From contig NZ_FZOI01000001.1 in NCBI RefSeq assembly GCF_900188385.1, positions 930,001 to 994,000 on the forward strand: a stretch of 64,000 nt of DNA, written 5' to 3'. Shown piece after piece: positions 1-8,690 of the stretch; positions within the stretch are counted from its first letter, which is position 1; the number at the start of each line of letters is the position of its first letter. Both the position numbers and the translations under genes were made by a program. The stretch comes from Azospirillum sp. RU38E (GTDB lineage Bacteria; Pseudomonadota; Alphaproteobacteria; Azospirillales; Azospirillaceae). Under the pieces are notes generated by a model that was not told the DNA's origin, made no database searches, and worked only from the letters and a program-made list of their open reading frames with translations.

Positions 1-377
1 TAAAGCCCGATATTGGCGCCGATATCGACAAAGGTGCCGTCGCGCGGCAGCCGGCTGGCAATCAGCGCCATTTCTTCCGGATCGAAGAATTGCGGCATGA
101 ACAGAAATTTACGTTCGCCGACATTATCCCCCGGATAAAGCCGCAGATTGATGCCGCGGACCGCGACATCGAATACCGGCCCATGGATCAGCATAGCCAG
201 TCGCCGCAGCCATAAGGCCGCCCGCCGCCCCACCGGTGTGACCGGCCGGGACTGGCAGAATTCGATCAGGGCCCGCACCAGACTGTTGGGGGCGTGGAAA
301 CCGAATTGTGTTGCTGTCTCGGGCTGCAAGGCCTTGTTGCTCCGCATCAATCGGGATATTCGCCCCATCATCGGCAT
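1..377 (-). CDS. FkbM-family SAM-dependent methyltransferase (partial, N-terminal part)
   Basis: Amino-terminal ~125 codons of a class I methyltransferase; the gene runs off the left edge of the window. Read on the minus strand, the fragment ends in FVDIGANIGL (about residues 116-125), the glycine-rich SAM-binding loop that opens the FkbM fold. About 115 residues of leader precede it. Family members O-methylate sugars or other small acceptors; the acceptor cannot be told from this part. The start is uncertain: in-frame ATG codons lie at 377, 371, 368 and 347, none with a strong Shine-Dalgarno sequence, and the frame stays open further upstream. It is divergent from the binding-protein gene at 582. 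The motif is seen; the activity is inferred. Confidence 0.72.
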   Translation of the reverse strand, partial: MPMMGRISRLMRSNKALQPETATQFGFHAPNSLVRALIEFCQSRPVTPVGRRAALWLRRLAMLIHGPVFDVAVRGINLRLYPGDNVGERKFLFMPQFFDPEEMALIASRLPRDGTFVDIGANIGL

Positions 378-433
378 GTTGCTGCGGTTATGCCATAAGC
401 CGATGGTGCGTTGCGATGGGAATAAGGACGAAA

Positions 434-448
434 CCTTATCGGATAAGG
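434..448. promoter_or_regulatory. 15-bp perfect palindrome between divergent genes
   Basis: CCTTATC-G-GATAAGG is a perfect inverted repeat with a 1-nt centre, 23 nt upstream of a -35-like hexamer for the binding-protein gene. Size and placement suit a dimeric repressor or activator operator, but no regulator can be named. Confidence 0.4.
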
Positions 449-470
449 CGGTTTGATGAATGCATCGCCG

Positions 471-499
471 TTGACAAGGGCGGGGCAGCCATGTGCAAT
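471..499 (+). promoter_or_regulatory. Sigma-70-like promoter of the polyamine-type binding protein
   Basis: TTGACA at 471-476 is a perfect -35. A spacer of 17 nt separates it from TGCAAT at 494-499, a 4/6 match to the -10 consensus. Transcription would begin near 506, leaving a leader of about 75 nt before the ATG at 582. Confidence 0.5.
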
Positions 500-581
500 T
501 CCCCCGTCCTGGGGCCTTTCCGGCGCCAGAAACCGGGCGGTCCCGTGGCGCGGGTCCGCCCCACTTCATTGGGGGTCTTTG

Positions 582-1676
582 ATGAAAATGAAGCAGGTGC
601 TGGGCGTCATCGGCATGGTGGCTGCCATCGCCCTGGGCCATACCGCCATGGCCCAGGAAAAGAAGGTCAATATTTATAATTGGGCCGATTATATCGGCGA
701 AACCACCCTGGATGACTTTACCAAGGCCACCGGGATCAAGACCCAGTACGATCTGTTCACCGATCTGGAAACGCTGGAATCGAAGCTGCTGGTCGGCAAT
801 TCTGGCTATGATGTTGTCGTACCGTCGGCTGAACCTACCCTGCGCAAGCTGATCCAGGCCAAGGCGGTGCAGAAGCTGGACAAGTCCAAGATCCCCAATC
901 TGAAGAATCTGGACCCGGCCTTGATGAAGCTGGTGGAAACCACCGATCCGGGCAATGAATATGGTGTGATCTATGAATGGGGCACCATCGGTATCGGCTA
1001 TAATGTCGAAAAGCTGAAGCAAATCCTGCCCAACACCCCGGTTGACAGCTGGGATGTCGTCTTCAAGCCGGAAAATGCCAAGAAGCTGGCCGCCTGCGGC
1101 ATCGTCTTCCTGGACAGCCAGACCGATATTCTGCCCACCGTGCTGAAGTCCCAGGGGCTGGACCCCAATTCCGACAAGTCGGAAGATCTGAAGAAGGCGG
1201 AGGAAGCCATGCTGGCCATCCGCCCCTATATCAAGACCTTCGTCCCCTCGGTGATCGACCCGCTGGCCTCTGGTGATGCCTGCGTGGCGGTTGGTTATTC
1301 CGGTGACGTGTTCCAGGCCAAGGCCCGGGCGGAAAAGGCCAAGGCCAAGCACACGATCGAATATGCCATCCCCAAGGAAGGTGCACAGGTCTGGTTCGAT
1401 ATGGCGGCCATTCCGGCCGGCGCCAATATGGAAACTGCCTCGGCCTTCATCAATTTCGTGCTGGAGCCCAAGGTGATGGCCGGCATCAGCGACTATGTCG
1501 CCTATGCCAATGCGGTGCCGGCCTCCTGGCCGCTGATGAACAAGGAAATCACAGGCAATCCGGTGATCTTCCCGCCGCCGGAGGTGATGGCCAAGTTCTT
1601 CACCGTGAAGCAGCTGCCGCAGAAGGCTGAACGCGAACGCACCCGCGCCTGGACCAAGATCAAGACTGGTCGCTGA
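582..1676 (+). CDS. Spermidine/putrescine-type ABC transporter substrate-binding protein (PotF/PotD-like)
   Basis: Periplasmic solute-binding protein of 364 aa, the usual PotF/PotD length. A signal peptide (residues 1-24, cleavage after TAMA) is followed by VNIYNWADYIGE, the characteristic opening of polyamine binders, and by a GYDVVVPS segment typical of the first lobe. It should capture putrescine or spermidine and deliver it to an inner-membrane ABC permease. No permease or ATPase gene (PotG/H/I) lies beside it, so it is an orphan binder or works with a transporter encoded elsewhere. The start at 582 is chosen because GGGGG at 571-575 sits at ribosome-binding distance and the signal peptide begins there. 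The frame is open upstream but that part looks non-coding. A strong hairpin pair follows the stop codon. Confidence 0.9.
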   Translation: MKMKQVLGVIGMVAAIALGHTAMAQEKKVNIYNWADYIGETTLDDFTKATGIKTQYDLFTDLETLESKLLVGNSGYDVVVPSAEPTLRKLIQAKAVQKLDKSKIPNLKNLDPALMKLVETTDPGNEYGVIYEWGTIGIGYNVEKLKQILPNTPVDSWDVVFKPENAKKLAACGIVFLDSQTDILPTVLKSQGLDPNSDKSEDLKKAEEAMLAIRPYIKTFVPSVIDPLASGDACVAVGYSGDVFQAKARAEKAKAKHTIEYAIPKEGAQVWFDMAAIPAGANMETASAFINFVLEPKVMAGISDYVAYANAVPASWPLMNKEITGNPVIFPPPEVMAKFFTVKQLPQKAERERTRAWTKIKTGR

Positions 1677-1691
1677 TAGCTTCGGAATACC

Positions 1692-1763
1692 AGCTGAGGA
1701 AAGATTGCCCAAGGGGCAAGCTTTCCTCAGCTCAAACGCCGGCGGAGAAACCGCCGGCGTTTT
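1692..1763 (+). terminator. Two consecutive stem-loops ending the binding-protein transcript
   Basis: The first stem-loop (1692-1732) pairs a 12-nt arm AGCTGAGGAAAG with CTTTCCTCAGCT, plus an inner TTGCCC/GGGCAA helix. The second (1734-1763) is AAACGCCGGCGG / CCGCCGGCGTTTT, a classical intrinsic terminator ending in TTTT. The first hairpin has no U-run and may protect the mRNA 3' end. Confidence 0.75.
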
Positions 1764-1895
1764 GCATTCTCCAGTGGGCGTGACTCCACAGATACTGCCG
1801 CTGTCGGGTGGCCCGCCCTGACGCACCCGGCTCTAAATCCTTGTTCAGCGAGCGGATGCACGCTCCAAAGCGATTCCGCTTTTCCGCGATCCGCT

Positions 1896-2357
1896 CTAAA
1901 ACCGGGCCAGATAGACCAGCGGATAGGGCTTGCCGCAATGGTCCAGGTTGGTGCGGCCGACATAGCGGAAGCCCTGCGCCACATAGAAGGCAATGGCCCC
2001 CGGATTCTGCTCGTTCACATCCACCAGCAGGTTTGGCTGCAAGCTGAGGGCGTGGGTGATCAGCCTTTGACCGACACCCTGGCGGTGAAAGGCGGGATCG
2101 ACGAACAGGCATTCGATCTTCGGCCCGCCCAGCCCGATGAAGCCCGTGATCTGGCCCGTCGCCTGGGTGGCCAGCCAGACACGGGCGCTGGGCAGATAGA
2201 GCGTGCGCAACAGCTCTTCATAAAAATCCAGGTCCGCCGCAGTGATGAAGCCATGGGTGGCATGGACAGAGGCGCGCCAGACGCGATGGATTTCCGGAAT
2301 ATCGGCTTCGGTCGAAAGCCGGATGGGCGGCAGCAGGGCAGCGGCTTGGTTCGGCAT
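1896..2357 (-). CDS. GNAT-family N-acetyltransferase
   Basis: A 153-aa single-domain acetyltransferase. Motif A is clear: ECLFVDPAF followed by HRQGVGQRL (about residues 91-99), the acetyl-CoA pyrophosphate-binding loop. A late NPGAIAFYVAQGFRYVGR segment matches the carboxy-terminal motif B region of the RimI/YhbS type. The substrate is unknown; family members modify protein N-termini, antibiotics or small amines. The start at 2357 (MPNQAA) is preferred over an upstream ATG at 2396, because that extension would run into the hairpin and terminator at 2371-2413. It lies downstream of the M13 peptidase genes on the same strand but behind their terminator, so it is probably monocistronic. Confidence 0.85.
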   Translation of the reverse strand: MPNQAAALLPPIRLSTEADIPEIHRVWRASVHATHGFITAADLDFYEELLRTLYLPSARVWLATQATGQITGFIGLGGPKIECLFVDPAFHRQGVGQRLITHALSLQPNLLVDVNEQNPGAIAFYVAQGFRYVGRTNLDHCGKPYPLVYLARF

Positions 2358-2370
2358 AGGCCCGATCCGA

Positions 2371-2413
2371 AAAAGAAAAGGGCCGGCGCATTGCACGCCG
2401 GCCCTTGTTTTTT
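2371..2413. terminator. Bidirectional intrinsic terminator after the first M13 peptidase
   Basis: AAGGGCCGGCG (2378-2388) pairs with CGCCGGCCCTT (2396-2406). An A-rich run lies to the left, giving T's for minus-strand transcription, and a T run lies to the right. It serves the peptidase gene ending at 2412. Confidence 0.8.
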
Positions 2414-4481
2414 ACCAAACCTTGCAGGCCTTGTCGCCCCGGACCATCGGGTCCGTCGGCTTGCAGTTAAAGGCGGCTGCAAACTCCTTCATGTTGGACA
2501 CCGTGCCATTGACACGGAATTCCGGCAGGGAATGCGGGTCGGTCAGCGCCTGCAGGCGCCGCGCTTCCGGCCGGCTCTGCGAGCACCAGATATGGGCCCA
2601 GCCATAAAAGGCCCGCTGCTCCGCCGTCAGCCCGCCGATCTTTTCCGATACCTTCGGGCCCAGATGCTTCTTCAGCGCAGCCAGGGCAATGGACAGGCCG
2701 CCATTATCGGCGGTGTTTTCGCCCAGCGTCTGCTTGCCGTTCAGGTTCACGCCCTCCACGGCGGTGTAACCGCCATATTGGTCGACCAGGCACTGGGCTT
2801 TTTCCTCAAACTTCTTGCCGTCATCCTCTGTCCACCAGTTGGACAGGTTGCCGTCGCCGGCATATTTGCGGCCCTGATCATCGAAACCATGGGTGATTTC
2901 ATGGCCGATCACCGCACCAATGGCACCGTAATTATAGGCGTCATCGGCGGAGAAATCGAAGAAGGGCGGCTGCAGGATGCCGGCCGGGAAATTGATATTG
3001 TTCTGCTGCGGGGAGTAATAGGCATTCACCGTCGGCGGCGTCATGCCCCATTCGCTGGGGTCGCGCGGCTTACCGATATGGGAAAGACTGTCGCGCCGGT
3101 CAAAGGCAGCGGCGCGGAACACATTGCCCAGCAGATCATCCGACGTGACGGTCAGGGCGGTATAATCCTGCCATTTTTCCGGATAGCCGATCTTGGTGGC
3201 AATGGCGCCCAGCTTCTCCCGTGCCTTCACCTGGGTTTCCGCGCCCATCCAGTCCAGCGCGCCGAACCGGTCGTTGAAGGCGCCCAGCAGGTCATTCACC
3301 ATGCCCTGCATCCGGGCCTTGTGCTGCGGCCCGAAGGTCTTGGCGACGAAATACTTGCCCAGATCCTCACCCAGCGCGCTGTCGGTGGCAGCCACGCAGC
3401 GCTTCCAGCGCGGGCGCTGTTCCTTGGTGCCGGACAGGGTGCGGCCATAGAAATCAAAATTCTCTTCCGCCATGGCCTTGGGCAGCCAGGGGGCGGCGGC
3501 GCGCAGGGTCTGCCAGCGCAGATAGGTCTTCAACTCATCCAGCGGCGTGCTTTTCAGCACCTGTTCCAGCGACTTGAAGAAGCCGGGATTGCCGACATTC
3601 ATGTCGGTGAAGGCCGGCGCGCCGCTGGCCTTCACATAGGCCGCCCAGTCAAACCCTTCATGCTTCTTGGCGAAGGCCTTGAAGGTGGTGGGGTTGTTGC
3701 GCTTGTTGGGGTCGCGCCGTTCCACCCGCGTCATCGACGCATCCGCCAGCTTGGTTTCCAGCACCATCACGATATTGGCGCGGGCGGCGGCGGTGGCCGG
3801 TGCATCACCGGCCAGGGTGAACATGCGGGTGACATGCGCCAGATAGGCGGCCCGCTGTTCCTTGGATTTGGCATCATCCTTGAAATAGAAATCGCGGTCG
3901 GGCAGACCCAGCCCGCCTTGGTCGGCGACGGCGATGGTCTGCACCGCGTCGCTGAATTTCTGCATCCGGCTGAAGCTGAAAAAGGCCCCGATGCCCTGGT
4001 CATGCAGCGTGCCCACCAGGGCGCCCAGCTGTTGCTTGTCGCGCAGCGCGTCAATCCGGCTCAGCGTCGGCTGCAAGGGGGCCAGCCCCTTGGCCTCCAC
4101 CGCCGCCTCATCCATGCAGGCGGCATAGAAGGCGGCGATCTTCGCCGTTTCCGGCTTCGGGTTGGCGACGGCATCGTCCAGAATGGTGCGCAGCACGCCC
4201 TGGTTCTGATCCGCCAGCCGCTGGAAGGTACCCCAGCGCGATTGATCCGCGGGGATCGGGTTTTCCTTCATCCAGACGCCGCAGGCGTGCAGATAGAAGT
4301 TATCGCAAGGGGAGACAGTAGGGTCCAGCACCGGCAGACCGGGGGCCGGCGGCTGCGGCTTTGCGGGTGCCGGCGCTTCCGCCACCCGGGTTGGTTTCGA
4401 TGTGCAGGCCGTCAGGCCCACCAACAATGCCAAACCGATCGCCCCCAATTGGGACGTGCTCCGCAAGCCTTTCAGCTTCAT
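2412..4481 (-). CDS. M13 family metallopeptidase, lipoprotein (neprilysin/PepO-like)
   Basis: Zinc endopeptidase of 689 aa. The zinc site is intact: HEITH at about residues 527-531 and the third ligand in GENTAD (E588). The NAYYSPQQNNINFPAGILQ substrate-cleft segment and the conserved carboxyl end (CKPTDPMVRGD...CKVW) are also present. Residues 1-26 are a lipoprotein signal ending in the lipobox LTAC, so it should be anchored in a membrane facing the periplasm. It probably trims peptides there. The start at 4481 fits the signal peptide; an upstream in-frame extension is ignored. It is a tandem paralogue of the gene at 4671-6704, about 190 nt away in the same direction. Confidence 0.93.
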   Translation of the reverse strand: MKLKGLRSTSQLGAIGLALLVGLTACTSKPTRVAEAPAPAKPQPPAPGLPVLDPTVSPCDNFYLHACGVWMKENPIPADQSRWGTFQRLADQNQGVLRTILDDAVANPKPETAKIAAFYAACMDEAAVEAKGLAPLQPTLSRIDALRDKQQLGALVGTLHDQGIGAFFSFSRMQKFSDAVQTIAVADQGGLGLPDRDFYFKDDAKSKEQRAAYLAHVTRMFTLAGDAPATAAARANIVMVLETKLADASMTRVERRDPNKRNNPTTFKAFAKKHEGFDWAAYVKASGAPAFTDMNVGNPGFFKSLEQVLKSTPLDELKTYLRWQTLRAAAPWLPKAMAEENFDFYGRTLSGTKEQRPRWKRCVAATDSALGEDLGKYFVAKTFGPQHKARMQGMVNDLLGAFNDRFGALDWMGAETQVKAREKLGAIATKIGYPEKWQDYTALTVTSDDLLGNVFRAAAFDRRDSLSHIGKPRDPSEWGMTPPTVNAYYSPQQNNINFPAGILQPPFFDFSADDAYNYGAIGAVIGHEITHGFDDQGRKYAGDGNLSNWWTEDDGKKFEEKAQCLVDQYGGYTAVEGVNLNGKQTLGENTADNGGLSIALAALKKHLGPKVSEKIGGLTAEQRAFYGWAHIWCSQSRPEARRLQALTDPHSLPEFRVNGTVSNMKEFAAAFNCKPTDPMVRGDKACKVW

Positions 4482-4626
4482 GTAAACCCCGACGGTCGCC
4501 GATGCTGGATGGTACGCGTATGGATGCCCGTTTTTCGGGCTTTTAGCGTGGGCGCAGATTAGCACGAAGCCGGGCTGTAAAAGCTAAGTGCTTTTTGTAA
4601 CGGATTGGTAACTGGTATCCCCAAGC

Positions 4627-4660
4627 GCGGCCAACCGTTCCAAATGGGACGATTGGCCGC
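4627..4660 (-). terminator. Stem-loop downstream of the second M13 peptidase
   Basis: GCGGCCAA (4627-4634) pairs with TTGGCCGC (4653-4660), with further pairing of the inner CGTTCC/GGGACG segments. It lies just past the stop of the 4671-6704 gene. No U-run follows, so it may be a processing or stabilising hairpin. Confidence 0.5.
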
Positions 4661-4670
4661 AGCCAAGCTG

Positions 4671-6704
4671 TTACCAGACCTTACAGGCCTTATCGCCGCG
4701 CACCATCGGGTCCGTCGGCTTGCAGTTAAAGGCCTGGGCGAATTCCGCCATGTTACCGACAGTGCCATTCACGCGGTGGCGCGGGGCAGAATGCGGGTCG
4801 GTTTTGGCGCGCAGACGTTCGGCTTCCGGACGGGCCGACGAACACCAGACGCTGGCCCAGCCATAGAACAGCTTCTGTTCCGGCGTGTAACCATCGGCCC
4901 CCTTGGTGGTCAGGGCCTTGTCGCCGCCGACGCGCTGCTTCAGCGCCATCAGGGCCAGCCGCAACCCGCCATTATCGGCCGTGTTCTCACCCAAAGTCAG
5001 CTTGCCATTCTGGTTGGTATCGCCGGCCACCTGATAGGAGCCGTACTGATCCACCAGACACTGGGCCTTGGCTTCGAACTTCTTGGCGTCGTCGGCGGTC
5101 CACCAATCCTTCAGGTTGCCCTTGGCATCAAAGCCACGGCCTTCATCATCGAAACCATGGGTCATTTCATGCCCGATCACGGCACCGATGGCGCCGTAAT
5201 TCAAGCCATCATCGGCCTGGAAATCGAAGAAGGGCGGCTGCAGGATGCCGGCCGGGAAGTTGATATTGTTCTGGCTGGGATCGTAATAGGCATTCACCGT
5301 GGGCGGGGTCATGAACCATTCGTTCTTGTCCACCTTCTTGCCGATCTTGGACAGGTGATAGGCATTCTCGAACCCGGCGGAACGGAACTGGTTGCCCAGC
5401 AGATCGTCCTTCTTCACGGTCAGGGCGGTGTAATCGCGCCACTTTTCCGGATAGCCGATTTTCTGTTCCATGGCGGCCAGCTTTTCCAGCGCCTTGGTCT
5501 TGGTCTCCGCCCCCATCCAGTCCAGTTCCTTGATATCGGCGGCATAGGCGGCGCGCAGATCGTCCAGCATCACCAACATGCGCTTCTTGTGTTCCGGGCC
5601 GAAGGCCGTTTCCACATAATGCTTGCCCAGATCTTCACCCAGCGCGTTGTCGGCGGCATCGGTGCAGCGCTTCCAGCGCGGGCGCAGTTCCTGGGCCCCG
5701 GACAGCGTCTTGCCATAGAAGGCAAAATTCTCATCCACAAAGGACTTTGACAGCCAGGGGGCGGCGGCGCGCAGGGTGTGCCACTGGAAATAGGTCTTCA
5801 GATCGGCCAGATCGGTTTCGCTTACCGCCTGATCCAGACCCTTGAAGAAGGCCGGATCATTGACATTCATGTCGGTGAAGGCAGGGGCCTTCACATCGCG
5901 CACATATGTTGCGAAATCGATGGCTTTGGTCGTGCCGGTGAAGGCCTTGAAGCTGGTGGGATTGTTCAGCTTCTGGGTATCGCGCCGGTCCTGCTTGCTC
6001 ATCGTCACGCGGGCCAGCTTGGTCTCAAACGCCATCACGGCGGCGGCCTTCTTGGCCGCCACCTCCGGCTTGTCGCCGGCCAGGGTGAACATGGCGGCGA
6101 CATGCTTTTCATAAGCACCGCGCAGCGTTGCCGACCGCTCATCATCGGTCAGGTAATAGTCACGGTCGGGCAGACCCAGCCCGCCCTGGTCGAAGGCGGC
6201 GATGGTGTCTTCGGCCTTGGCAAAGCTCTGCTGCGGGCCGAAGCCGAACAGCACATCAATGCCGGACTGGTGCAGGGAGGCCACCAGGGCCGCCAGTTGC
6301 TTCTTGTCCTTCAGCGCGTCGATCTGCGACAGCACCGGCTTCAGCGGGGCGATGCCGGCCTTGTCGGCAGCGGCCTCATCCATGCAGGCGGCATAGAAGG
6401 CACCGATCTTGGCCGTGCCCGGCTCGCTGCCCTTGGCGGCCTTCTCCAGGATCGCGTGCAGCGTGTTCTGGTTGCGCTGGGCCAGCTCATGGAAGGTGCC
6501 ATAGACGGACCGTTCCGGCGGCAGCGGGTTGGCCTTGATCCAGGGGCCGCAGGCGTGCAGGAAGAAATCCTGGCACGGGCTGACGCTGTTATCGACCTCC
6601 GGCACCTTCGATTGCGCCGCATGGGCGGCGTTCAGGGGGGCCAGACCCAGGGTCAGGGTCAAACCAATCGCACCCAGGCATGAACCGGCCAGCAAGCCCT
6701 TCAT
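4671..6704 (-). CDS. M13 family metallopeptidase, secreted paralogue
   Basis: Zinc endopeptidase of 677 aa, closely similar along its length to the 2412-4481 product. HEMTH is at about 512-516, with a GENTAD third-ligand motif about 60 residues later and the same CKVW end. Unlike its neighbour, its signal peptide (residues 1 to about 30, ending AAHA|AQ) has no lipobox, so it is predicted soluble in the periplasm. The start at 6704 is preceded closely by GTGAGG. The arrangement implies a local duplication in which one copy is membrane-tethered and one is free. Substrates are unknown. Confidence 0.92.
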   Translation of the reverse strand: MKGLLAGSCLGAIGLTLTLGLAPLNAAHAAQSKVPEVDNSVSPCQDFFLHACGPWIKANPLPPERSVYGTFHELAQRNQNTLHAILEKAAKGSEPGTAKIGAFYAACMDEAAADKAGIAPLKPVLSQIDALKDKKQLAALVASLHQSGIDVLFGFGPQQSFAKAEDTIAAFDQGGLGLPDRDYYLTDDERSATLRGAYEKHVAAMFTLAGDKPEVAAKKAAAVMAFETKLARVTMSKQDRRDTQKLNNPTSFKAFTGTTKAIDFATYVRDVKAPAFTDMNVNDPAFFKGLDQAVSETDLADLKTYFQWHTLRAAAPWLSKSFVDENFAFYGKTLSGAQELRPRWKRCTDAADNALGEDLGKHYVETAFGPEHKKRMLVMLDDLRAAYAADIKELDWMGAETKTKALEKLAAMEQKIGYPEKWRDYTALTVKKDDLLGNQFRSAGFENAYHLSKIGKKVDKNEWFMTPPTVNAYYDPSQNNINFPAGILQPPFFDFQADDGLNYGAIGAVIGHEMTHGFDDEGRGFDAKGNLKDWWTADDAKKFEAKAQCLVDQYGSYQVAGDTNQNGKLTLGENTADNGGLRLALMALKQRVGGDKALTTKGADGYTPEQKLFYGWASVWCSSARPEAERLRAKTDPHSAPRHRVNGTVGNMAEFAQAFNCKPTDPMVRGDKACKVW

Positions 6705-6788
6705 CCTCACGTACTCCGACAATATAGACAGTTTCAGGGTCGGGTCGCTGTCCGGGCGGCCCTTGGGTGCGGACCCTAACACCACCCT

Positions 6789-7316
6789 TCACGGGTTGAA
6801 AATGGCCGCGTGTAACGCTTCTGTAACCGCGCGGCGGTTACCGGCCGGCAGCAACAGGGCGATATTGGCCGCCAGTGCCAATTCCGGTGTCGCTTCAAGA
6901 CGTTGCCGGGGTGGAAATGCCTGCAGCATCTGCTGCTGCTGGCGTTCGGCCTCCAGCTCCGCCGCCTGCACCTGCTCCCGCAGGGCGGTACTGGCGGCGT
7001 TGGGGGCGGGCGGGGGACCGTTTTTCAGCCGGCGGCGCACGGCGCGCAGCGGTTGCACCACCTCGCGCCGCCAGGCATCGGTGGCGCTGGCGGCAGCGGC
7101 CAGTTCGGGGCCGGTCAGCCGATGGCCATTGGCGCCCAGCCAGGCGGCCCACAGGATCAGGTTCACATCCAGCCCATATTGATCCTGCGCCCGCAGGCAG
7201 GCCTCCGCCACGCCGGGGGCGGCGTAAACGGCCAGGGAGAAATCCCACAGGCTGTTCCAGGGGGCAGGGGAGGCCGCCGGGACCATCGGGGCCGGCGGCC
7301 AGTCATCCTCAGGCAT
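6789..7316 (-). CDS. TIGR02444-type conserved protein
   Basis: A 175-aa cytoplasmic protein. The opening LWDFSLAVYAAPGVAEACL, followed by a DVNLILWAAWLG segment, is the signature of the proteobacterial TIGR02444 family, whose function is not established. The carboxyl half is helical and alanine/glutamine-rich. Its start overlaps the end of the phosphofructokinase gene by 8 nt, so the two are translationally coupled in one transcript. ATG at 7316 or 7319 are both possible. The coupling hints at a link to central carbon metabolism, but that is only context. Confidence 0.78.
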   Translation of the reverse strand: MPEDDWPPAPMVPAASPAPWNSLWDFSLAVYAAPGVAEACLRAQDQYGLDVNLILWAAWLGANGHRLTGPELAAAASATDAWRREVVQPLRAVRRRLKNGPPPAPNAASTALREQVQAAELEAERQQQQMLQAFPPRQRLEATPELALAANIALLLPAGNRRAVTEALHAAIFNP

Positions 7317-8397
7317 CATCACCGACATAGATGCCAAGGCCGCGCGCCGTCTTCACCAGCGTGCCGGCGACATCGACGGCGGCATAGGTCTTGATGGCGT
7401 CCTCGATCGGGATATCGATGACGCAGCGGTTGGACCAGGCCAGCAGCCGGTCGGACTTGCCGTCTGCCAGCAAATCCACCGCCGCCACACCGAAGGCTGA
7501 GGCCAGCAACCGGTCACGATAGCTGGGCGGGCAGCCGCGCTGCACATGGCCCAGCACGGTGACGCGGGTTTCTGCCCCCGTCGCCTCGGCGATCAGATGG
7601 CCGACATAATTGCCGATGCCGCCATAGCGCTTCTGTCCATCGCTGAATTCCTGCTGGGCGGCAGACCCTTCCATGGTTTTGACGGCTTCCGACACCACCA
7701 CCAGGGCGAAATTGCGCCCGCCGGCCTGCACCTTGCGGATCTTCGCGGCGATACCGGCGACGGACCAGCGCAGTTCCGGCAGCAGGATCACATCGGCCCC
7801 GCCGGCAATGCCGGCGGAAAGCGCGATATGCCCGGCATCGCGGCCCATCACCTCCAGCACCATCACCCGGTCATGGCTGGCGGCGGTGGGCTGCAGCCGG
7901 TCCAGCGCCTCCGTCGCCACGGCCACTGCCGTGTCGAACCCGACCGAGGTTTCGGTGATGCCCAGATCATTATCGATGGTCTTGGGAATGCCGATCAGCT
8001 TGAACCCGCCCTGCTGGGCCAGCCGGCGCAGGATGGCCATGGAGCCATCGCCGCCAATACCGATCAGCCCATCGACGCCCAGTTCGCGCAGGCCGCCGAT
8101 AATTTCCTGGCTGCGATCCTTCTTGGTTCCATCGGCCATGGGATAGGCGAACGGATCACCCTTGTTGGTGGTGCCCAAAATGGTGCCACCCTGGCGCATC
8201 ATCGCACCATCCACCATGTTGGTATCCAGCTTCACATAGCGCACCGGGCGGGTCAGCAGCCCCTGGGTGCCATCTTCGATCCCCACCACTTCCCAGCAAT
8301 AATATTGGGCGCGGTGGACGGCGGCCCGGATCACCGCGTTCAGGCCGGCGCAGTCGCCGCCGCTGGTCAGGATGCCGATGCGCTTGTTGCCGGTCAT
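7309..8397 (-). CDS. 6-phosphofructokinase
   Basis: Glycolytic phosphofructokinase of 362 aa, making fructose 1,6-bisphosphate. ILTSGGDCAGLNAVIR at the amino end, IGGDGS, PKTIDNDL, the fructose-phosphate site MGRDAGHIAL and GHVQRG are all present. Gly after GGD is the residue associated with ATP use, whereas Lys in PKTIDND is the residue typical of PPi-type and group III enzymes. That combination is known in ATP-dependent group III enzymes, so ATP is the likely donor, not proven. The start at 8397 is chosen because AGGA lies 7 nt upstream; an ATG at 8418 lacks this. Coupled downstream to the TIGR02444 gene. Confidence 0.93.
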   Translation of the reverse strand: MTGNKRIGILTSGGDCAGLNAVIRAAVHRAQYYCWEVVGIEDGTQGLLTRPVRYVKLDTNMVDGAMMRQGGTILGTTNKGDPFAYPMADGTKKDRSQEIIGGLRELGVDGLIGIGGDGSMAILRRLAQQGGFKLIGIPKTIDNDLGITETSVGFDTAVAVATEALDRLQPTAASHDRVMVLEVMGRDAGHIALSAGIAGGADVILLPELRWSVAGIAAKIRKVQAGGRNFALVVVSEAVKTMEGSAAQQEFSDGQKRYGGIGNYVGHLIAEATGAETRVTVLGHVQRGCPPSYRDRLLASAFGVAAVDLLADGKSDRLLAWSNRCVIDIPIEDAIKTYAAVDVAGTLVKTARGLGIYVGDDA

Positions 8398-8516
8398 TGT
8401 TTCCTCGCTTTTATCCATTGCCGGCAAGGTGCCAGGAAAGCGGGGGCGGTGGCAAGCGGGGGCATTGATCCGGCATGGCAAAACCCACCACAGGCAAGCC
8501 GGGCGGGTTTTGTTTT

Positions 8517-8676
8517 ATACCAATCCGCCTAAAGGTTGACCTTTAGGCGGATTGGAGGCCAGCGACCGCTGGCCCGCCGCTCGTGCGGCGTGAGCCAAGG
8601 GCGCGGATGCGCCCGCCCGGCGCCTGAGGGAACATGAAATCTCCCTGGATCGGTCACGATCAAGGGAGATTGGTGT
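8517..8676 (-). repeat. Dispersed structured repeat, copy 1 (complete, MITE/REP-like)
   Basis: 160-nt non-coding element between the phosphofructokinase and M56 genes. Read on the minus strand it has a left palindrome (8638-8671), a core with two small hairpins, the perfect palindrome GGCCAGCG-GT-CGCTGGCC (8557-8574) and a right palindrome with 17-nt arms (8520-8555). Its ends are inverted repeats ATACCAATC / GATTGGTGT. The core and the 18-nt palindrome recur at about 30.7 and 34.8 kb. Confidence 0.8.
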
Positions 8677-8690
8677 AATAGCGTTCGAGA

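Noticed and set aside
1938-4562. Long plus-strand reading frame of 874 codons opposite the first M13 peptidase
   Set aside because: It is antisense to a clear zinc protease, with composition typical of GC-rich shadow frames and no domain.
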